From Ferdinandcohnia humi_A (lineage in GTDB: Bacteria > Bacillota > Bacilli > Bacillales > Bacillaceae_L), in NCBI GenBank assembly GCA_047608075.1, contig JBLKRX010000009.1, positions 1 through 64,000 on the forward strand: DNA of 64,000 nucleotides. Reading direction: 5' to 3'. A program made the translations under genes and the position numbers. Shown one piece after another: positions 1 to 8,552 of the stretch. The notes under the pieces were generated by a model. That model did not search any database and had not been told where the DNA came from. It saw only the letters and a list, made by a program, of their open reading frames with translations. Numbering within the stretch: position 1 is the first letter of the stretch; each line of letters begins with the position of its first letter.

Positions 1-32
1 TATATCTCTCATAATATATTTTAAATCAAAAA

Positions 33-75
33 AGACTGTAGGCAAACTCGATTTCATCGAGTTTGTCTACAGTCT
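33..75 (-). terminator. Rho-independent terminator of the BcsA-like gene
   Basis: Nearly perfect inverted repeat: arms at 33-41 and 43-52 pair with 56-65 and 67-75 around a TTC loop, with single mismatched bases at 42 and 66. Read on the minus strand it is followed by a run of six T. It begins 9 bases past the stop codon of the glycosyltransferase gene. Confidence 0.85.
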
Positions 76-83
76 GAAACCTC

Positions 84-2318
84 TCATTTAGAGAGGTTCT
101 TGATATAGTCGAAAACTTGCTGCCCGCTTTCACTGTCAAGCCACTTAATACCCAATTTAACTTTGTTCCTTTTGGTAGTTGTACGTACAACTTGACCAAT
201 ATAAAGGGTTTCATTATTTGGTAGCAGTACACCAATTAGTTCGTCTAGGTTGAAATGAATTTTTTTTACGATTATTCCACAACCACCGTATCCTATATCC
301 GTTATGACTGCATTTGTCTTTTCACTAATAGGTAATGAGAGAACACTAACAGATACTCTCTGTGAGATATCATGTAGTGTTTCATTAGCATTATCTAATT
401 TTATGACCTGACAATTTATTTCAGTTTCTAGCCTCGGTATTGTTCTCTTTTTCTTACTTGTAGGAGAAAAACGATTCTTCAAATATGTTACAACCACATG
501 TAAAATACCGGTTTTCCTTTTATAAGTAAACAAATTCTCAGATGGTTTCTTTCCGTACACTTCTTTAACCCACAATTTATAAACAGTATCTTCCATTTCA
601 TGGAACATTACTCCTAATTGGTATCCTTTTTGATAGGTATCATAATAAACGATTGAGCCTTTTACTACATACCTTCCGTTTGTCCCATGAATGACAAGTG
701 ATAGATTGTCGGAGAATGATTGTAGTTTTCCCACGAACAGACGACAGCCTGATTCACTAATGTCAATAGTTGAACCGCTAATGATTTGATTATTATCAAG
801 AATATCAACTATTAATTTTTTCTTGAACCTCTCAGCCTTCCTCACTTTTGGTTTTTCTCTAGCTAATAGTATCACTGGAATACTGATGATAACATTATAG
901 ATTGCCCAGAATAAATTAATTAGGATTCCTTCACTTTTTTCTTCTTGCAGGTTAATGATCCCCACAATGATGGCCAGTAATCCTATACCTATAAAAATAA
1001 GGTGAGGAATAAGGTACGAAATATTGATTTTTGCTTTCGTTGTTGTGACACCTTTCGTTGTTACTTTAAAAGGGATCCCCTTTTTTGTTAATACTTCAAC
1101 TAAAACTGCCCATGCTAGAAATGGGGCAACTGATACTTCGTATATACTGCTCCATGTTCTTTTTAATCTGTTTTCAAGCAATAATTTTTCTACTATAACT
1201 GAGAGTATGTATTGTGGTACCCAAAATAAAAGCATACCCTCCAGTGTTGCCACTAGTGCTGGAATTCCAAATAGCAAATAGAGGATAGGAGCTAGAAGAA
1301 AGACCATTCGAAAAACACCAAAGAACCAGTATAAAAAATAACTGGAATATACCAAACGCTGAACTCCATTAAGGCCAGGTAATGTAAGTGGATTCCATTT
1401 TCGCATCGTTTGAATTGTCCCACGTGCCCAACGGATCCGTTGACTTAAATAATCTTGTAGAGTCTCAGCTGCGAGTCCTTGTGCCAATACTTCATTATGA
1501 AATATGGTTTTAAAGCCCTTTGATTGTATGAGCATCCCAGTTGCCATGTCTTCTGTGATAGTCCCTGTTGCAAATCCACCGATTGCTTGAATTGCACTTC
1601 TTCGAAAGACGGTATTGCTCCCTACATAAAGGGTAGAATTATAGCGCCCAATTCCATTTTGGATTACTCGCATAAATAAATCCTGTTCATTTGGAATATT
1701 ATTACCTTGCCCCAAATTGTACTGAAAGATATCTTCATTATAAAAAGATTGAGGGGTTTGAACAAATGCAACCGCTTCATCGTCGAAGTATCCTAACGTC
1801 TGTTGCAAAAAAGATGGTTTAGGCATCATGTCTGCATCAATGGTTACAATAAATTCTCCATGTGTATAAGTTAATGCATTGTTTAGGTTTCCCGCCTTGG
1901 CATGTGTATTATTGTCTCTTGTAATATATCCAACACCTAGAGTGGAAGCTAGGTTTTTCATTTCCTCCCGTCTTCCGTCATCACATATCCAAATGGAGAG
2001 AAGTTCTGTAGGATAATCGATATTCTGACACGCCACGAGAGTTCTTCGAACGATATCTATTGGTTCATTATACGTAGCAAGAAAAATGTCGACTGTAGCC
2101 CTTCTGTTTAGAAGAGGCGTTTTTATCTCGTTATCTTGTTTATACACTATCGAAAAAAGTAATGTATTTTGTGTTGCCTGAATTGTTTCTGCGAGAAGAA
2201 GAAGGATAGCAGGTATTAATGAAAATCCTGAAGGCAATGTAAAAAAAATGCGCCACCCTATATAAAGCCAAATAAATACTAAAGTAAAAAAAATAATGAT
2301 TTGCCTAAAAACTCTCAT
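84..2318 (-). CDS. BcsA-like family 2 glycosyltransferase with two PilZ-type domains
   Basis: Membrane beta-glycosyltransferase of the cellulose synthase (BcsA) type, predicted to polymerise and export a polysaccharide from a UDP-sugar. Starting at 2318 gives 744 residues. Visible features are two N-terminal membrane helices, the GT2 motifs DDG (about residue 113), DAD (161), TED (255) and QRIRW (293), then several more membrane helices. A PilZ domain follows, with R-x3-R (RKAER) and DISESG, so cyclic-di-GMP control is likely. A second C-terminal PilZ-like unit shows RTIPR and DIGYGG. An upstream in-frame ATG at 2411 adds 31 residues but has no ribosome site. The ATG at 2318 has AAAAGG about 9 bases upstream and overlaps the stop of a short leader frame. 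No bcsB or other synthase subunit is adjacent, so the polymer is unknown. Confidence 0.85.
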   Translation of the reverse strand: MRVFRQIIIFFTLVFIWLYIGWRIFFTLPSGFSLIPAILLLLAETIQATQNTLLFSIVYKQDNEIKTPLLNRRATVDIFLATYNEPIDIVRRTLVACQNIDYPTELLSIWICDDGRREEMKNLASTLGVGYITRDNNTHAKAGNLNNALTYTHGEFIVTIDADMMPKPSFLQQTLGYFDDEAVAFVQTPQSFYNEDIFQYNLGQGNNIPNEQDLFMRVIQNGIGRYNSTLYVGSNTVFRRSAIQAIGGFATGTITEDMATGMLIQSKGFKTIFHNEVLAQGLAAETLQDYLSQRIRWARGTIQTMRKWNPLTLPGLNGVQRLVYSSYFLYWFFGVFRMVFLLAPILYLLFGIPALVATLEGMLLFWVPQYILSVIVEKLLLENRLKRTWSSIYEVSVAPFLAWAVLVEVLTKKGIPFKVTTKGVTTTKAKINISYLIPHLIFIGIGLLAIIVGIINLQEEKSEGILINLFWAIYNVIISIPVILLAREKPKVRKAERFKKKLIVDILDNNQIISGSTIDISESGCRLFVGKLQSFSDNLSLVIHGTNGRYVVKGSIVYYDTYQKGYQLGVMFHEMEDTVYKLWVKEVYGKKPSENLFTYKRKTGILHVVVTYLKNRFSPTSKKKRTIPRLETEINCQVIKLDNANETLHDISQRVSVSVLSLPISEKTNAVITDIGYGGCGIIVKKIHFNLDELIGVLLPNNETLYIGQVVRTTTKRNKVKLGIKWLDSESGQQVFDYIKNLSK

Positions 2319-2377
2319 ATAATCAAGCCTTTTGTGGCAAATATATTTAATTCGAATACGTTTACGAGTCCAAACAT
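2315..2377 (-). CDS. Possible 20-residue leader peptide upstream of the BcsA-like gene
   Basis: The strongest Shine-Dalgarno site in this region (AGAGGAGGGG) lies about 6 bases before an ATG at 2377 that is out of frame with the glycosyltransferase. This frame encodes 20 residues (begins MFGLVNVF, ends TKGLII). Its TGA overlaps the ATG at 2318 as ATGA, the classic arrangement for translational coupling. It may be a regulatory leader peptide. The alternative is that it is chance and the synthase starts at 2411. Confidence 0.4.
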   Translation of the reverse strand: MFGLVNVFELNIFATKGLII

Positions 2378-2529
2378 ACTTCTTCCCCTCCTCTTTATAA
2401 TTTGTGTGCATATTCTATAAATATACATCTGAGAGAAGGGTAACATTTTATAAAAACAAATACACAGCATCCCTTTTTTGAAGGAGAGCAGTGTGTAAAA
2501 TCTGTAAATCAGATCTCAATAGCTTCATC

Positions 2530-3159
2530 TTACTTTTTCAATTTTTCTTTTATATTTTGAAGAACTGAAAGATAAAATGAAATTTCATGTGGTACAAATC
2601 TTTCCCTACCTACAATTTCATTAATTTCATTTTTACTACCTTGCTTTGTTACAATAAACCCGTTAATAGGAATAGTTTCTTTTTCACCTAACCAAAGTTC
2701 AACAAAGTCGGTAAGTCGTGCTTTTACAATGCCTGCTACTTCTTCCTCTTGGAGCATAAATTTATCGAAGACATCTTTGTTAGTTATATATAAAAATACA
2801 TTGGCTATTTCGTTATCAATGAAATTATTTTCTTTTACAGAGTACTCAATAACCCCTAGTGATATTAATTCATCAAACTCAACATCTATTCCTAATTCCT
2901 CTTTTATTTCTCTGACTCCATGTTCTACGGTTTCATCAGCAAGTAAGTGTCCTGCCGATGTGATGTCAAATAAGTTGGGATAATCCTTTTTTTGCATACT
3001 ACGGAGCTGTAAGAATATATATACTTCATCTTCATCAAATGTAACAAACCAACACTGAAATACTTCATGCCAAAACCCATTTTTATGTACTTCAGCTCGT
3101 GTAGCAACACCTATCGGATTTTTTTCTTCATCAAATATACGAAGCAGTTCGGTTTCCAT
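2530..3159 (-). CDS. NUDIX hydrolase, isopentenyl-diphosphate isomerase-like subgroup
   Basis: 209-residue NUDIX protein. It opens with ELLRIFDEEKNPIG and carries HEVFQCW, as in the IDI-like branch of NUDIX proteins in Bacillus, which probably act on a nucleotide or isoprenoid diphosphate. The NUDIX box GHLLADETVEHGVREIKEEL is present, but the spacing between the first glutamate and REIKEELG is one residue shorter than the textbook G-x5-E-x7-REUxEExGU. The gene is monocistronic, with a dispersed repeat upstream. The exact substrate cannot be read from sequence. Confidence 0.8.
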   Translation of the reverse strand: METELLRIFDEEKNPIGVATRAEVHKNGFWHEVFQCWFVTFDEDEVYIFLQLRSMQKKDYPNLFDITSAGHLLADETVEHGVREIKEELGIDVEFDELISLGVIEYSVKENNFIDNEIANVFLYITNKDVFDKFMLQEEEVAGIVKARLTDFVELWLGEKETIPINGFIVTKQGSKNEINEIVGRERFVPHEISFYLSVLQNIKEKLKK

Positions 3160-3187
3160 ATGAGGGATCTCTCCTTAAGTAAGTAAA

Positions 3188-3416
3188 CGCAAGCGCCTTG
3201 GAAGAGGAACGTCAACTAAGATCCAACACGTCCTGTGGCGAACGTTGACGTCAGCACTTCCCCGAAAATGCGTGCATTTTCTTCGTGTGATGATTATATT
3301 GCCGGTGCTTTCCTTGTCCTGTGCAAGTCCGACCAGCAGGTTCTGTGGCAAAAAAGTCGCTCTTTGACTTTTCTTGCCAAAGGTAATTTGACCTCGAGTG
3401 GCTAGGCGCTGGAGCT
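3188..3416 (+). repeat. Dispersed foldable repeat, long form (copy 1 of 3)
   Basis: It starts CGCAAGCGCCTTG and ends TTGACCTCGAGTGGC, TAGGCGC, GGAGC. The same two ends bound a short form at 61980-62090 and, inverted, at 24501-24588. Terminal GCGCCT and AGGCGC can pair, so the element can fold on itself. This copy has about 110 extra bases in the middle. It fills the gap between the NUDIX gene and the dehydrogenase terminator. No open frame of note lies inside. Confidence 0.7.
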
Positions 3417-3461
3417 AAACATTAAAAACTAGGTTCAAACTTTTATACTTTCTAATCCTTT

Positions 3462-3486
3462 AAAAAACCCGGCATTTTCAGCCGAG
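3462..3486 (-). terminator. Terminator of the thiolase/dehydrogenase operon
   Basis: On the minus strand CTCGGC, a TGAAAAT loop and GCCGGG form a six-pair stem (one G-T pair), followed directly by TTTTTT. It starts 12 bases past the dehydrogenase stop codon. Confidence 0.75.
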
Positions 3487-3497
3487 TCTACACGATT

Positions 3498-4268
3498 TTA
3501 TTTCGGTTGCATGCGAATCGCTCCATCTAGACGAATTGTCTCACCATTTAACAAAGGATTCTCAATAATGCTTTGCGCTAGCATGGCATATTCGCTAGGA
3601 TATCCTAACCTAGAAGGAAAAGGAACCATTGCTCCTAGAGCATTTCGAGATTGTTCAGGAAGTGAGCCGAATAAAGGTGTGTCAATTAGTCCAGGTGCAA
3701 TAGTCATCACTCGGATACCATATCTCGCAAACTCACGAGCTATAGGCAAGGTCATACTCACAACCCCACCCTTAGATGCACTGTATGCCGCTTGACCGAT
3801 TTGTCCCTCGAAGGCTGCAACAGATGCGGTGTTTATCACAACGCCTCGTTCTCCTTCAGCGTTTGGTGAGTTCGCCATCATTTGTTCTGCGACCATACGT
3901 ATTACGGTAAATGTACCAAGTAAATTAACTTGTACCACCTTTTCGAAGTGTTGTAAATCATGTAAGGAATTTTTACCTACAACTTTTTCTGCAATAGCTA
4001 TTCCAGCACAGTTAACTGCTATATGAATTGCTCCAAACTTTTTTACAGTTTCAGAGATTGCGAACTTTACATCAGCTTCCTTCGTCACATCTGTTTTAAC
4101 AAATAAAACACGTTCAGGACCTAGTTTTTCAACAATTTTCGCTCCGTTTTCCTCGGAAAGATCAAGAATTACAGCGTATCCTCCATTTTCTACAATTCTA
4201 GTAACTGTTGCCTCACCTAATCCGGAACTACCTCCTGTTACAATTGCGACACTTCCATTAATTTGCAC
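3498..4268 (-). CDS. SDR-family 3-hydroxyacyl-CoA dehydrogenase (HSD17B10-like)
   Basis: 256-residue classical short-chain dehydrogenase. The NAD-binding TGGSSGLG lies near residue 11, the NCAG motif near 88, and the catalytic Ser and Tyr-x3-Lys (YSASKGG) near 165. The PGLIDTPLF segment and overall order match type-2 3-hydroxyacyl-CoA dehydrogenases, which oxidise 3-hydroxyacyl-CoA with NAD. It lies 18 bases downstream of a thiolase on the same strand. The pair would carry out the last two steps of fatty-acid or branched-chain acyl-CoA oxidation. Confidence 0.85.
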   Translation of the reverse strand: MQINGSVAIVTGGSSGLGEATVTRIVENGGYAVILDLSEENGAKIVEKLGPERVLFVKTDVTKEADVKFAISETVKKFGAIHIAVNCAGIAIAEKVVGKNSLHDLQHFEKVVQVNLLGTFTVIRMVAEQMMANSPNAEGERGVVINTASVAAFEGQIGQAAYSASKGGVVSMTLPIAREFARYGIRVMTIAPGLIDTPLFGSLPEQSRNALGAMVPFPSRLGYPSEYAMLAQSIIENPLLNGETIRLDGAIRMQPK

Positions 4269-4286
4269 AAATTCCCCTCCCTCAAC

Positions 4287-5441
4287 TTAAGAATCAATTC
4301 GTTCAATGATTGTGGCATTTGCCATACCGCCACCTTCGCATATTGCTTGAAGTCCGTACCGGCCACCTGTTCTTTCCAGTTCATGCATCATCGAAATCAT
4401 GATCCGTGCACCAGTTGCACCTAGGGGATGTCCTAGAGCAATTGCTCCTCCGTTTGGATTAAGCTTTTTTGGATCTGCTTTAAGTTCGTCTAACCAGCAT
4501 AAAGGTACAGGAGCAAATGCTTCATTGACTTCATAGGTATCCATGTCCTCAATTGTCATACCTGCCTTTTTTAATACGAGTCTTGTTGCTTCGATAGGTC
4601 CAGTTAACATAAGTGTTGGGTCTGAACCAATTACTGAACGTGCAATAATCCGAAATCTTGGCTTTAGTCCCAACTCCACAGCTTTTTCTTTAGACATTAA
4701 AAGAAGTGCTGCAGCTCCATCACTCATTTGGCTAGAGTTCCCTGCATGAATCATTCCGTCTTGCTTGAAGGCTGGCTTTAGTGTTCCTAGTTTTTCTAGT
4801 GAGGTATCCTTTCTTGGACCTTCATCAACTGTCAGAACTGTCTTTGTACCATTCTCATTTATGATTTCAATGGGCATTATTTCACGTTCAAAATAGCCCG
4901 ATTCTTGAGCCCTTATTGCTCGAAGGTGACTTTCCAGAGAAAATTTATCTAATTTCTCACGGCTATAGCCCCATTTTTCTGCTATTCGTTCAGCTGACAA
5001 TCCTTGATGAATCATTTCATATTTTTCTGTTAAGCTCTCACTCCATGATGAATTTTGGCGAGTGGATCCTAGCGCTACTCGTGTCATACTTTCCACTCCC
5101 CCAGCAATGACAATATCCATATCTCCGCACATTATAGCCTGTGAAGCGAAGTGAACTGCCTGTTGACCAGATCCGCATTGTCGATCAATTGTAGTGCCAG
5201 GTACATGAATTGGGAAATCAGCCATTAAAGCTGCTGTTCGTGCTATATTAATAGCTTGTTCTTCCACTTGTGAAACACATCCTAGGATTACATCCTCCAC
5301 TAAGGCCGGGGAAATACCCGCACGTTTTACTAGCTCCTTAAGAACCAATGATGCAAGTTCATCTGGACGTACGGAGCTTAACGCCCCCTTCCTTTTTCCA
5401 ACTGGAGTTCGTACAGCTTCTACAATTACAACTTCACGCAT
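4287..5441 (-). CDS. Acetyl-CoA C-acyltransferase (thiolase)
   Basis: Thiolase of 384 residues from the ATG at 5441, preceded by AGGTGGG; an in-frame GTG lies 12 bases upstream inside that site. The active-site cysteine is in DRQCGSGQQA (about residue 88). The C-terminal part has NEAFAP, the histidine motif GGAIALGHPLGATGAR and the second cysteine motif AICEGGGMANA; most thiolases have C-x-G here and this matches. It cleaves 3-ketoacyl-CoA or runs the reverse condensation. It is the first gene of an operon with the dehydrogenase downstream. It could be FadA-type or acetoacetyl-CoA thiolase. Confidence 0.85.
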   Translation of the reverse strand: MREVVIVEAVRTPVGKRKGALSSVRPDELASLVLKELVKRAGISPALVEDVILGCVSQVEEQAINIARTAALMADFPIHVPGTTIDRQCGSGQQAVHFASQAIMCGDMDIVIAGGVESMTRVALGSTRQNSSWSESLTEKYEMIHQGLSAERIAEKWGYSREKLDKFSLESHLRAIRAQESGYFEREIMPIEIINENGTKTVLTVDEGPRKDTSLEKLGTLKPAFKQDGMIHAGNSSQMSDGAAALLLMSKEKAVELGLKPRFRIIARSVIGSDPTLMLTGPIEATRLVLKKAGMTIEDMDTYEVNEAFAPVPLCWLDELKADPKKLNPNGGAIALGHPLGATGARIMISMMHELERTGGRYGLQAICEGGGMANATIIERIDS

Positions 5442-5485
5442 AAAAATGCCCACCTATCTAGTAGTTAAACGCTTTCAATCATAAA

Positions 5486-5559
5486 AGAAAAAGTGGTTTG
5501 AAACACATTAATACCTGAGTATATCTTTTTATATTTAAGGGACTTAAACCATTTTTTCT
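5486..5559 (-). terminator. Possible large-loop terminator after the Clp-N/GNAT gene
   Basis: On the minus strand AGAAAAAATGGTTT pairs with AAACCACTTTTTCT across a loop of about 46 bases, ending in a T-rich arm. The long loop makes it weaker than a standard terminator. Confidence 0.4.
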
Positions 5560-5603
5560 AAATCATACCAATATTCAGTCTAGCAAACAATGACTTTTAC
5601 AAA

Positions 5604-6443
5604 CTATCGACATAAGGGATTTAACGTAGAAGGAATAACAACAGCATTACATGCTTTTTCATAAAATTCTAATGGCCCTGCTCCTCCAATAATTGCATAT
5701 TCATATCCAATTTCACTCATATCTTTTAAACAATGATGGAGTAAAGAGTACCCAATACCTTTTGTCCTTTTCGATATAGTAACTCCCATTGGCCCAAAAT
5801 AACATTTTCTCTTTTTATAAACATCAAATGTAGCAAAACCAATAATCTCTTCTTTTTCATCAAAAGCTATATAAACTGTAGGTTCATCTTGTTGAAATCC
5901 ATTTTCAATCGTTTGGGCCCATTCCTTTGAAAAATGAGTCTCTACGTACTGAACTAGCCTACTACGGTCGTTACTTGTTGCTCTTCGAATATCGTTGGAA
6001 TAATTTGCCGTGAAAGTATAATTTCCTAAATGGGTAATCATATCCCTTGAAGTAGTACCGAGAATTTCAATCATTTTTCTATCTTCAACTGATACAAACA
6101 GTTCGATTACTTTTGATCTGAGTAGTGCTTTTAGTAAATGACCTTCATTTAAATAGATTTGTTTATATTTCTTCATATATGAAACGGCTGTTTCCATAAT
6201 ATTACTTACTTCATCAGTTTTGGGTATTTCAAGAAAATTACTATGTGTGGACTGATTATTTTGCTGGAGTTTATCAGCTACTAAAGATCTTAGTTTCTCA
6301 CTAGTTATGCTTGTTTTGCTTGTAATTTCACCGAGAGCACCAGTTCTTTCATTCAAGCATGCGATTAGCAAATGGATAGGCTCTACTACCCCAACTCCCA
6401 ATAATCTGGCTTCCTTTTCAGCATTCTGCATAATCCTTGTCAT
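5604..6443 (-). CDS. Clp N-terminal domain fused to a GNAT acetyltransferase
   Basis: 279 residues in two parts. Residues 1-125 look like the double-repeat Clp N-terminal domain, with NAEKEARLLGVGVVEPIHLL resembling the EEARRLGHxxIGTEHLL repeat of ClpC and a second repeat around YLNEGHLLKALL. From about residue 150 to the end is a GNAT fold, with the acetyl-CoA loop region GVTISKRTKGIGYSLL and the last strands YAIIGGAGPLEFYEKA. No AAA domain is present. A Clp-N module usually binds adaptors or degradation targets, so it may direct the acetyltransferase to a protein partner. The substrate is unknown. It is probably a single-gene unit. Confidence 0.75.
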   Translation of the reverse strand: MTRIMQNAEKEARLLGVGVVEPIHLLIACLNERTGALGEITSKTSITSEKLRSLVADKLQQNNQSTHSNFLEIPKTDEVSNIMETAVSYMKKYKQIYLNEGHLLKALLRSKVIELFVSVEDRKMIEILGTTSRDMITHLGNYTFTANYSNDIRRATSNDRSRLVQYVETHFSKEWAQTIENGFQQDEPTVYIAFDEKEEIIGFATFDVYKKRKCYFGPMGVTISKRTKGIGYSLLHHCLKDMSEIGYEYAIIGGAGPLEFYEKACNAVVIPSTLNPLCR

Positions 6444-6519
6444 TCTACTCGTTAATTTATAATGCGAATGTGTCAGTTTAACCTCACCCTTTCTACTTTT
6501 AAGGATATCTTAAAATGTG

Positions 6520-7050
6520 TCATCTATTTCTATTCAAGATACCCAAATATTTGATCCAAGGTCCAACATCATTATTATATCTATTTGCCATAACTCTTAC
6601 GATTTGTGAAATATGTGTTAAATCATGAACAACCCATGTAGAAACTAATTCTCTTATCTTCACGAGCCCAAATGCAGGATGATATCCCGTTACTTCCAAC
6701 TTTTGTTCAGAATCAAGTAGGGAAGTAAGTTTCTTAATGTTTTCAGAACGTAACGCTTTGAAATCACGTAATGCTTCTTCTATTGTTCTTACCTTACTAT
6801 TGGTTAAATGTGAAAAACGATCGAATACTGGAAATGGTTTACTTTCTCCCTCTTGAAGAATAAATTTCAGTCGTGGGATCCAATTATTTTTTTCTCCCTC
6901 AATTAGGTGTTCAATGACTTCAGAAGCATTCCACGTTCCTTCTCCTTCATTGCATTGCAACCAATCATTTGAAATACCTACTAAAAACGACTCTAAAGTA
7001 TGAGGTGTACGTTCCAGAATTTCAATAGCTTCCTTTACATTAAAATTCAT
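6520..7050 (-). CDS. DinB/YfiT-fold metal-binding protein
   Basis: 176-residue four-helix-bundle protein of the DinB superfamily. Three histidines in family positions are visible: EVIEHLIEGE (about residue 48), then HDLTHISQI near residues 142-146. This superfamily includes thiol-S-transferases that use bacillithiol, which fits an organism carrying bshB2. The reaction here is not determinable from sequence. AAGGGGAAGC precedes the start. Confidence 0.75.
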   Translation of the reverse strand: MNFNVKEAIEILERTPHTLESFLVGISNDWLQCNEGEGTWNASEVIEHLIEGEKNNWIPRLKFILQEGESKPFPVFDRFSHLTNSKVRTIEEALRDFKALRSENIKKLTSLLDSEQKLEVTGYHPAFGLVKIRELVSTWVVHDLTHISQIVRVMANRYNNDVGPWIKYLGILNRNR

Positions 7051-7178
7051 AAGCTTCCCCTTTCTGTGTTACGTTTTTTGATATAAGAATTTTACCATAA
7101 AAATCCAACTTAATTACCTTACAAAATTTTATTATTTTGTACATATTAAGAAATAAGATTATATGAAAGCGAGTGAAA

Positions 7179-7340
7179 ATGAGGATGACGAAACAAGGTA
7201 GACAAAACAGTGAGCAAACGAGAGAACAAATTGAAAAGCATGATTTAAAAAACGAGGTAGAATTCGGATCTGAATATCGTGTTGGAAATGCAAAGCATCA
7301 AAGTCAGAAAAAGAGCGGGAGACAAGTTAACAAAAAATAA
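7179..7340 (+). CDS. 53-residue protein resembling gamma-type small acid-soluble spore proteins
   Basis: A short open frame, not part of any neighbour, encodes a very hydrophilic, Gln/Lys/Glu-rich protein. The segment EFGSEYRVGNAKHQSQ resembles the repeat unit of gamma-type SASP (EFGTEFxxETNAQxVxxQN). TKQGRQNSEQTREQ at the N-terminus has the same flavour. Gamma SASPs are amino-acid stores degraded at germination. Two ATGs lie six bases apart (7179 and 7185). The ribosome site is weak. CATATTA upstream, at about 7142-7148, resembles a forespore-sigma -10 element, but no matching -35 is seen. Confidence 0.5.
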   Translation: MRMTKQGRQNSEQTREQIEKHDLKNEVEFGSEYRVGNAKHQSQKKSGRQVNKK

Positions 7341-7396
7341 ATGACAAACGCGGCGTTGCAGATATTTTTATTCAGTTCTATGGTCAAAAATGAAAC

Positions 7397-7424
7397 GACA
7401 CACGGTGAATGACTACCGTGTGTC
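7397..7424 (-). terminator. Convergent terminator between the SASP-like gene and the aldo/keto reductase gene
   Basis: A perfect ten-pair stem, GACACACGGT and ACCGTGTGTC, surrounds an eight-base loop. The T-rich tail lies on the minus-strand side (GTTTCATTTTT), so it chiefly serves the reductase gene. Confidence 0.75.
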
Positions 7425-7441
7425 TTCGTTATACTTATATA

Positions 7442-8281
7442 TCATTCAAATCCAGCAGACATAACGTCGGGGTTCGAGCCTACCCTTTCATCTTTATTTA
7501 ACGAATTAATTCCTTCCATATCCTCATGTGATAACTCAAAATCAAATATGTCTGCATTTTGTTGGATACGATTCTCTTTAATAGATTTTGGAATAGTAAC
7601 CACTTCATTTTGTAAATCCCAACGGAGAATTACCTGTGCAGCTGATTTATTGTATTTTTCTCCAATTTCAATGATAGTTGGTTCACTTAATAGCTGCCCT
7701 TGTTTTAACGGAGACCATGCTTCTAATTGAATACCATTTTCCTTACAAAATGCATGTAACTCTCTTTGAGCAAGGTGAGGGTGGTATTCTACCTGGTTCA
7801 CCATTGGCTTAATTTCAGAATTCTTCATTAAATTTTCAAGATGATGGATATGGAAGTTACTTACCCCAATCGCACGTACACGACCATCTTTATATAGCTT
7901 TTCTAACGCATGCCATGTATCAATATATTTATCTTTTCCTGGCCAGTGGATAAGGTATAAATCAAGGTATTCAAGCCCTAATTTATGTAAGCTTGTTTCA
8001 TAAGCGCGAAGTGTTGATTCATATCCTTGATCTGCATTCCAAACCTTAGATGTAACAAACAAGTCTTCTCTTACTATTCCCGATTCCTTAATTGCCTGTC
8101 CAACGCCTTCTTCATTTTGATAGATTGCAGCTGTATCAATACTCTTATAACCATGTTTAATCGCTGCTTTTACGGAATCAATAACTTCTTGACCCTCTTT
8201 AACTTTAAATACACCTAGGCCAAACCATGGCATCTTAACGCCATTATGTAATGTAGTTGTATCTTGAAGACTCTTAACCAT
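7442..8281 (-). CDS. yvgN: Aldo/keto reductase, YvgN/glyoxal reductase type
   Basis: 279-residue NADPH-dependent aldo/keto reductase. Catalytic residues are visible in DTAAIYQNEEGVG (Asp and Tyr), VTSKVW (Lys) and YLIHWPG (His). The cofactor loop is IPKSIKENRIQQN near the C-terminus. It reads closely like Bacillus YvgN, which reduces methylglyoxal and glyoxal. AGGAGGATACAG precedes the start. The gene stands alone, with a convergent terminator. The choice of YvgN over its paralogue YtbE is from general resemblance only. Confidence 0.85.
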   Translation of the reverse strand: MVKSLQDTTTLHNGVKMPWFGLGVFKVKEGQEVIDSVKAAIKHGYKSIDTAAIYQNEEGVGQAIKESGIVREDLFVTSKVWNADQGYESTLRAYETSLHKLGLEYLDLYLIHWPGKDKYIDTWHALEKLYKDGRVRAIGVSNFHIHHLENLMKNSEIKPMVNQVEYHPHLAQRELHAFCKENGIQLEAWSPLKQGQLLSEPTIIEIGEKYNKSAAQVILRWDLQNEVVTIPKSIKENRIQQNADIFDFELSHEDMEGINSLNKDERVGSNPDVMSAGFE

Positions 8282-8525
8282 CTGTATCCTCCTATCAAAT
8301 ATGAAAGTTTTACCAATATAAGTTTCTCATATGTGAATTCAATTTTCAAATATAGTGACTTGAAAAAACTTTGAGTGAATGAAAAATTAACCGCTCTTCC
8401 TTCATGCTACTTTTGTAAACCTCTAATGGAGACTGAAGGTCAAAAAAGCGAATCTGTTGTGCATAAAGTAAGACAACAAACTTTTAACGAATTTACCTTA
8501 TGTATTAATCACAGCCAAAAATAAA

Positions 8526-8546
8526 GAGGGTGCATTCCACACCCTC
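8526..8546 (-). terminator. Terminator of tatA
   Basis: On the minus strand GAGGGTG, a seven-base loop and CACCCTC form a perfect seven-pair stem followed by TTTATTTTT, just past the tatA stop. Confidence 0.85.
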
Positions 8547-8552
8547 ATCATG

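Noticed and set aside
1024..1281. Plus-strand open frame
   Set aside because: Lies opposite the conserved glycosyltransferase and has no ribosome site.
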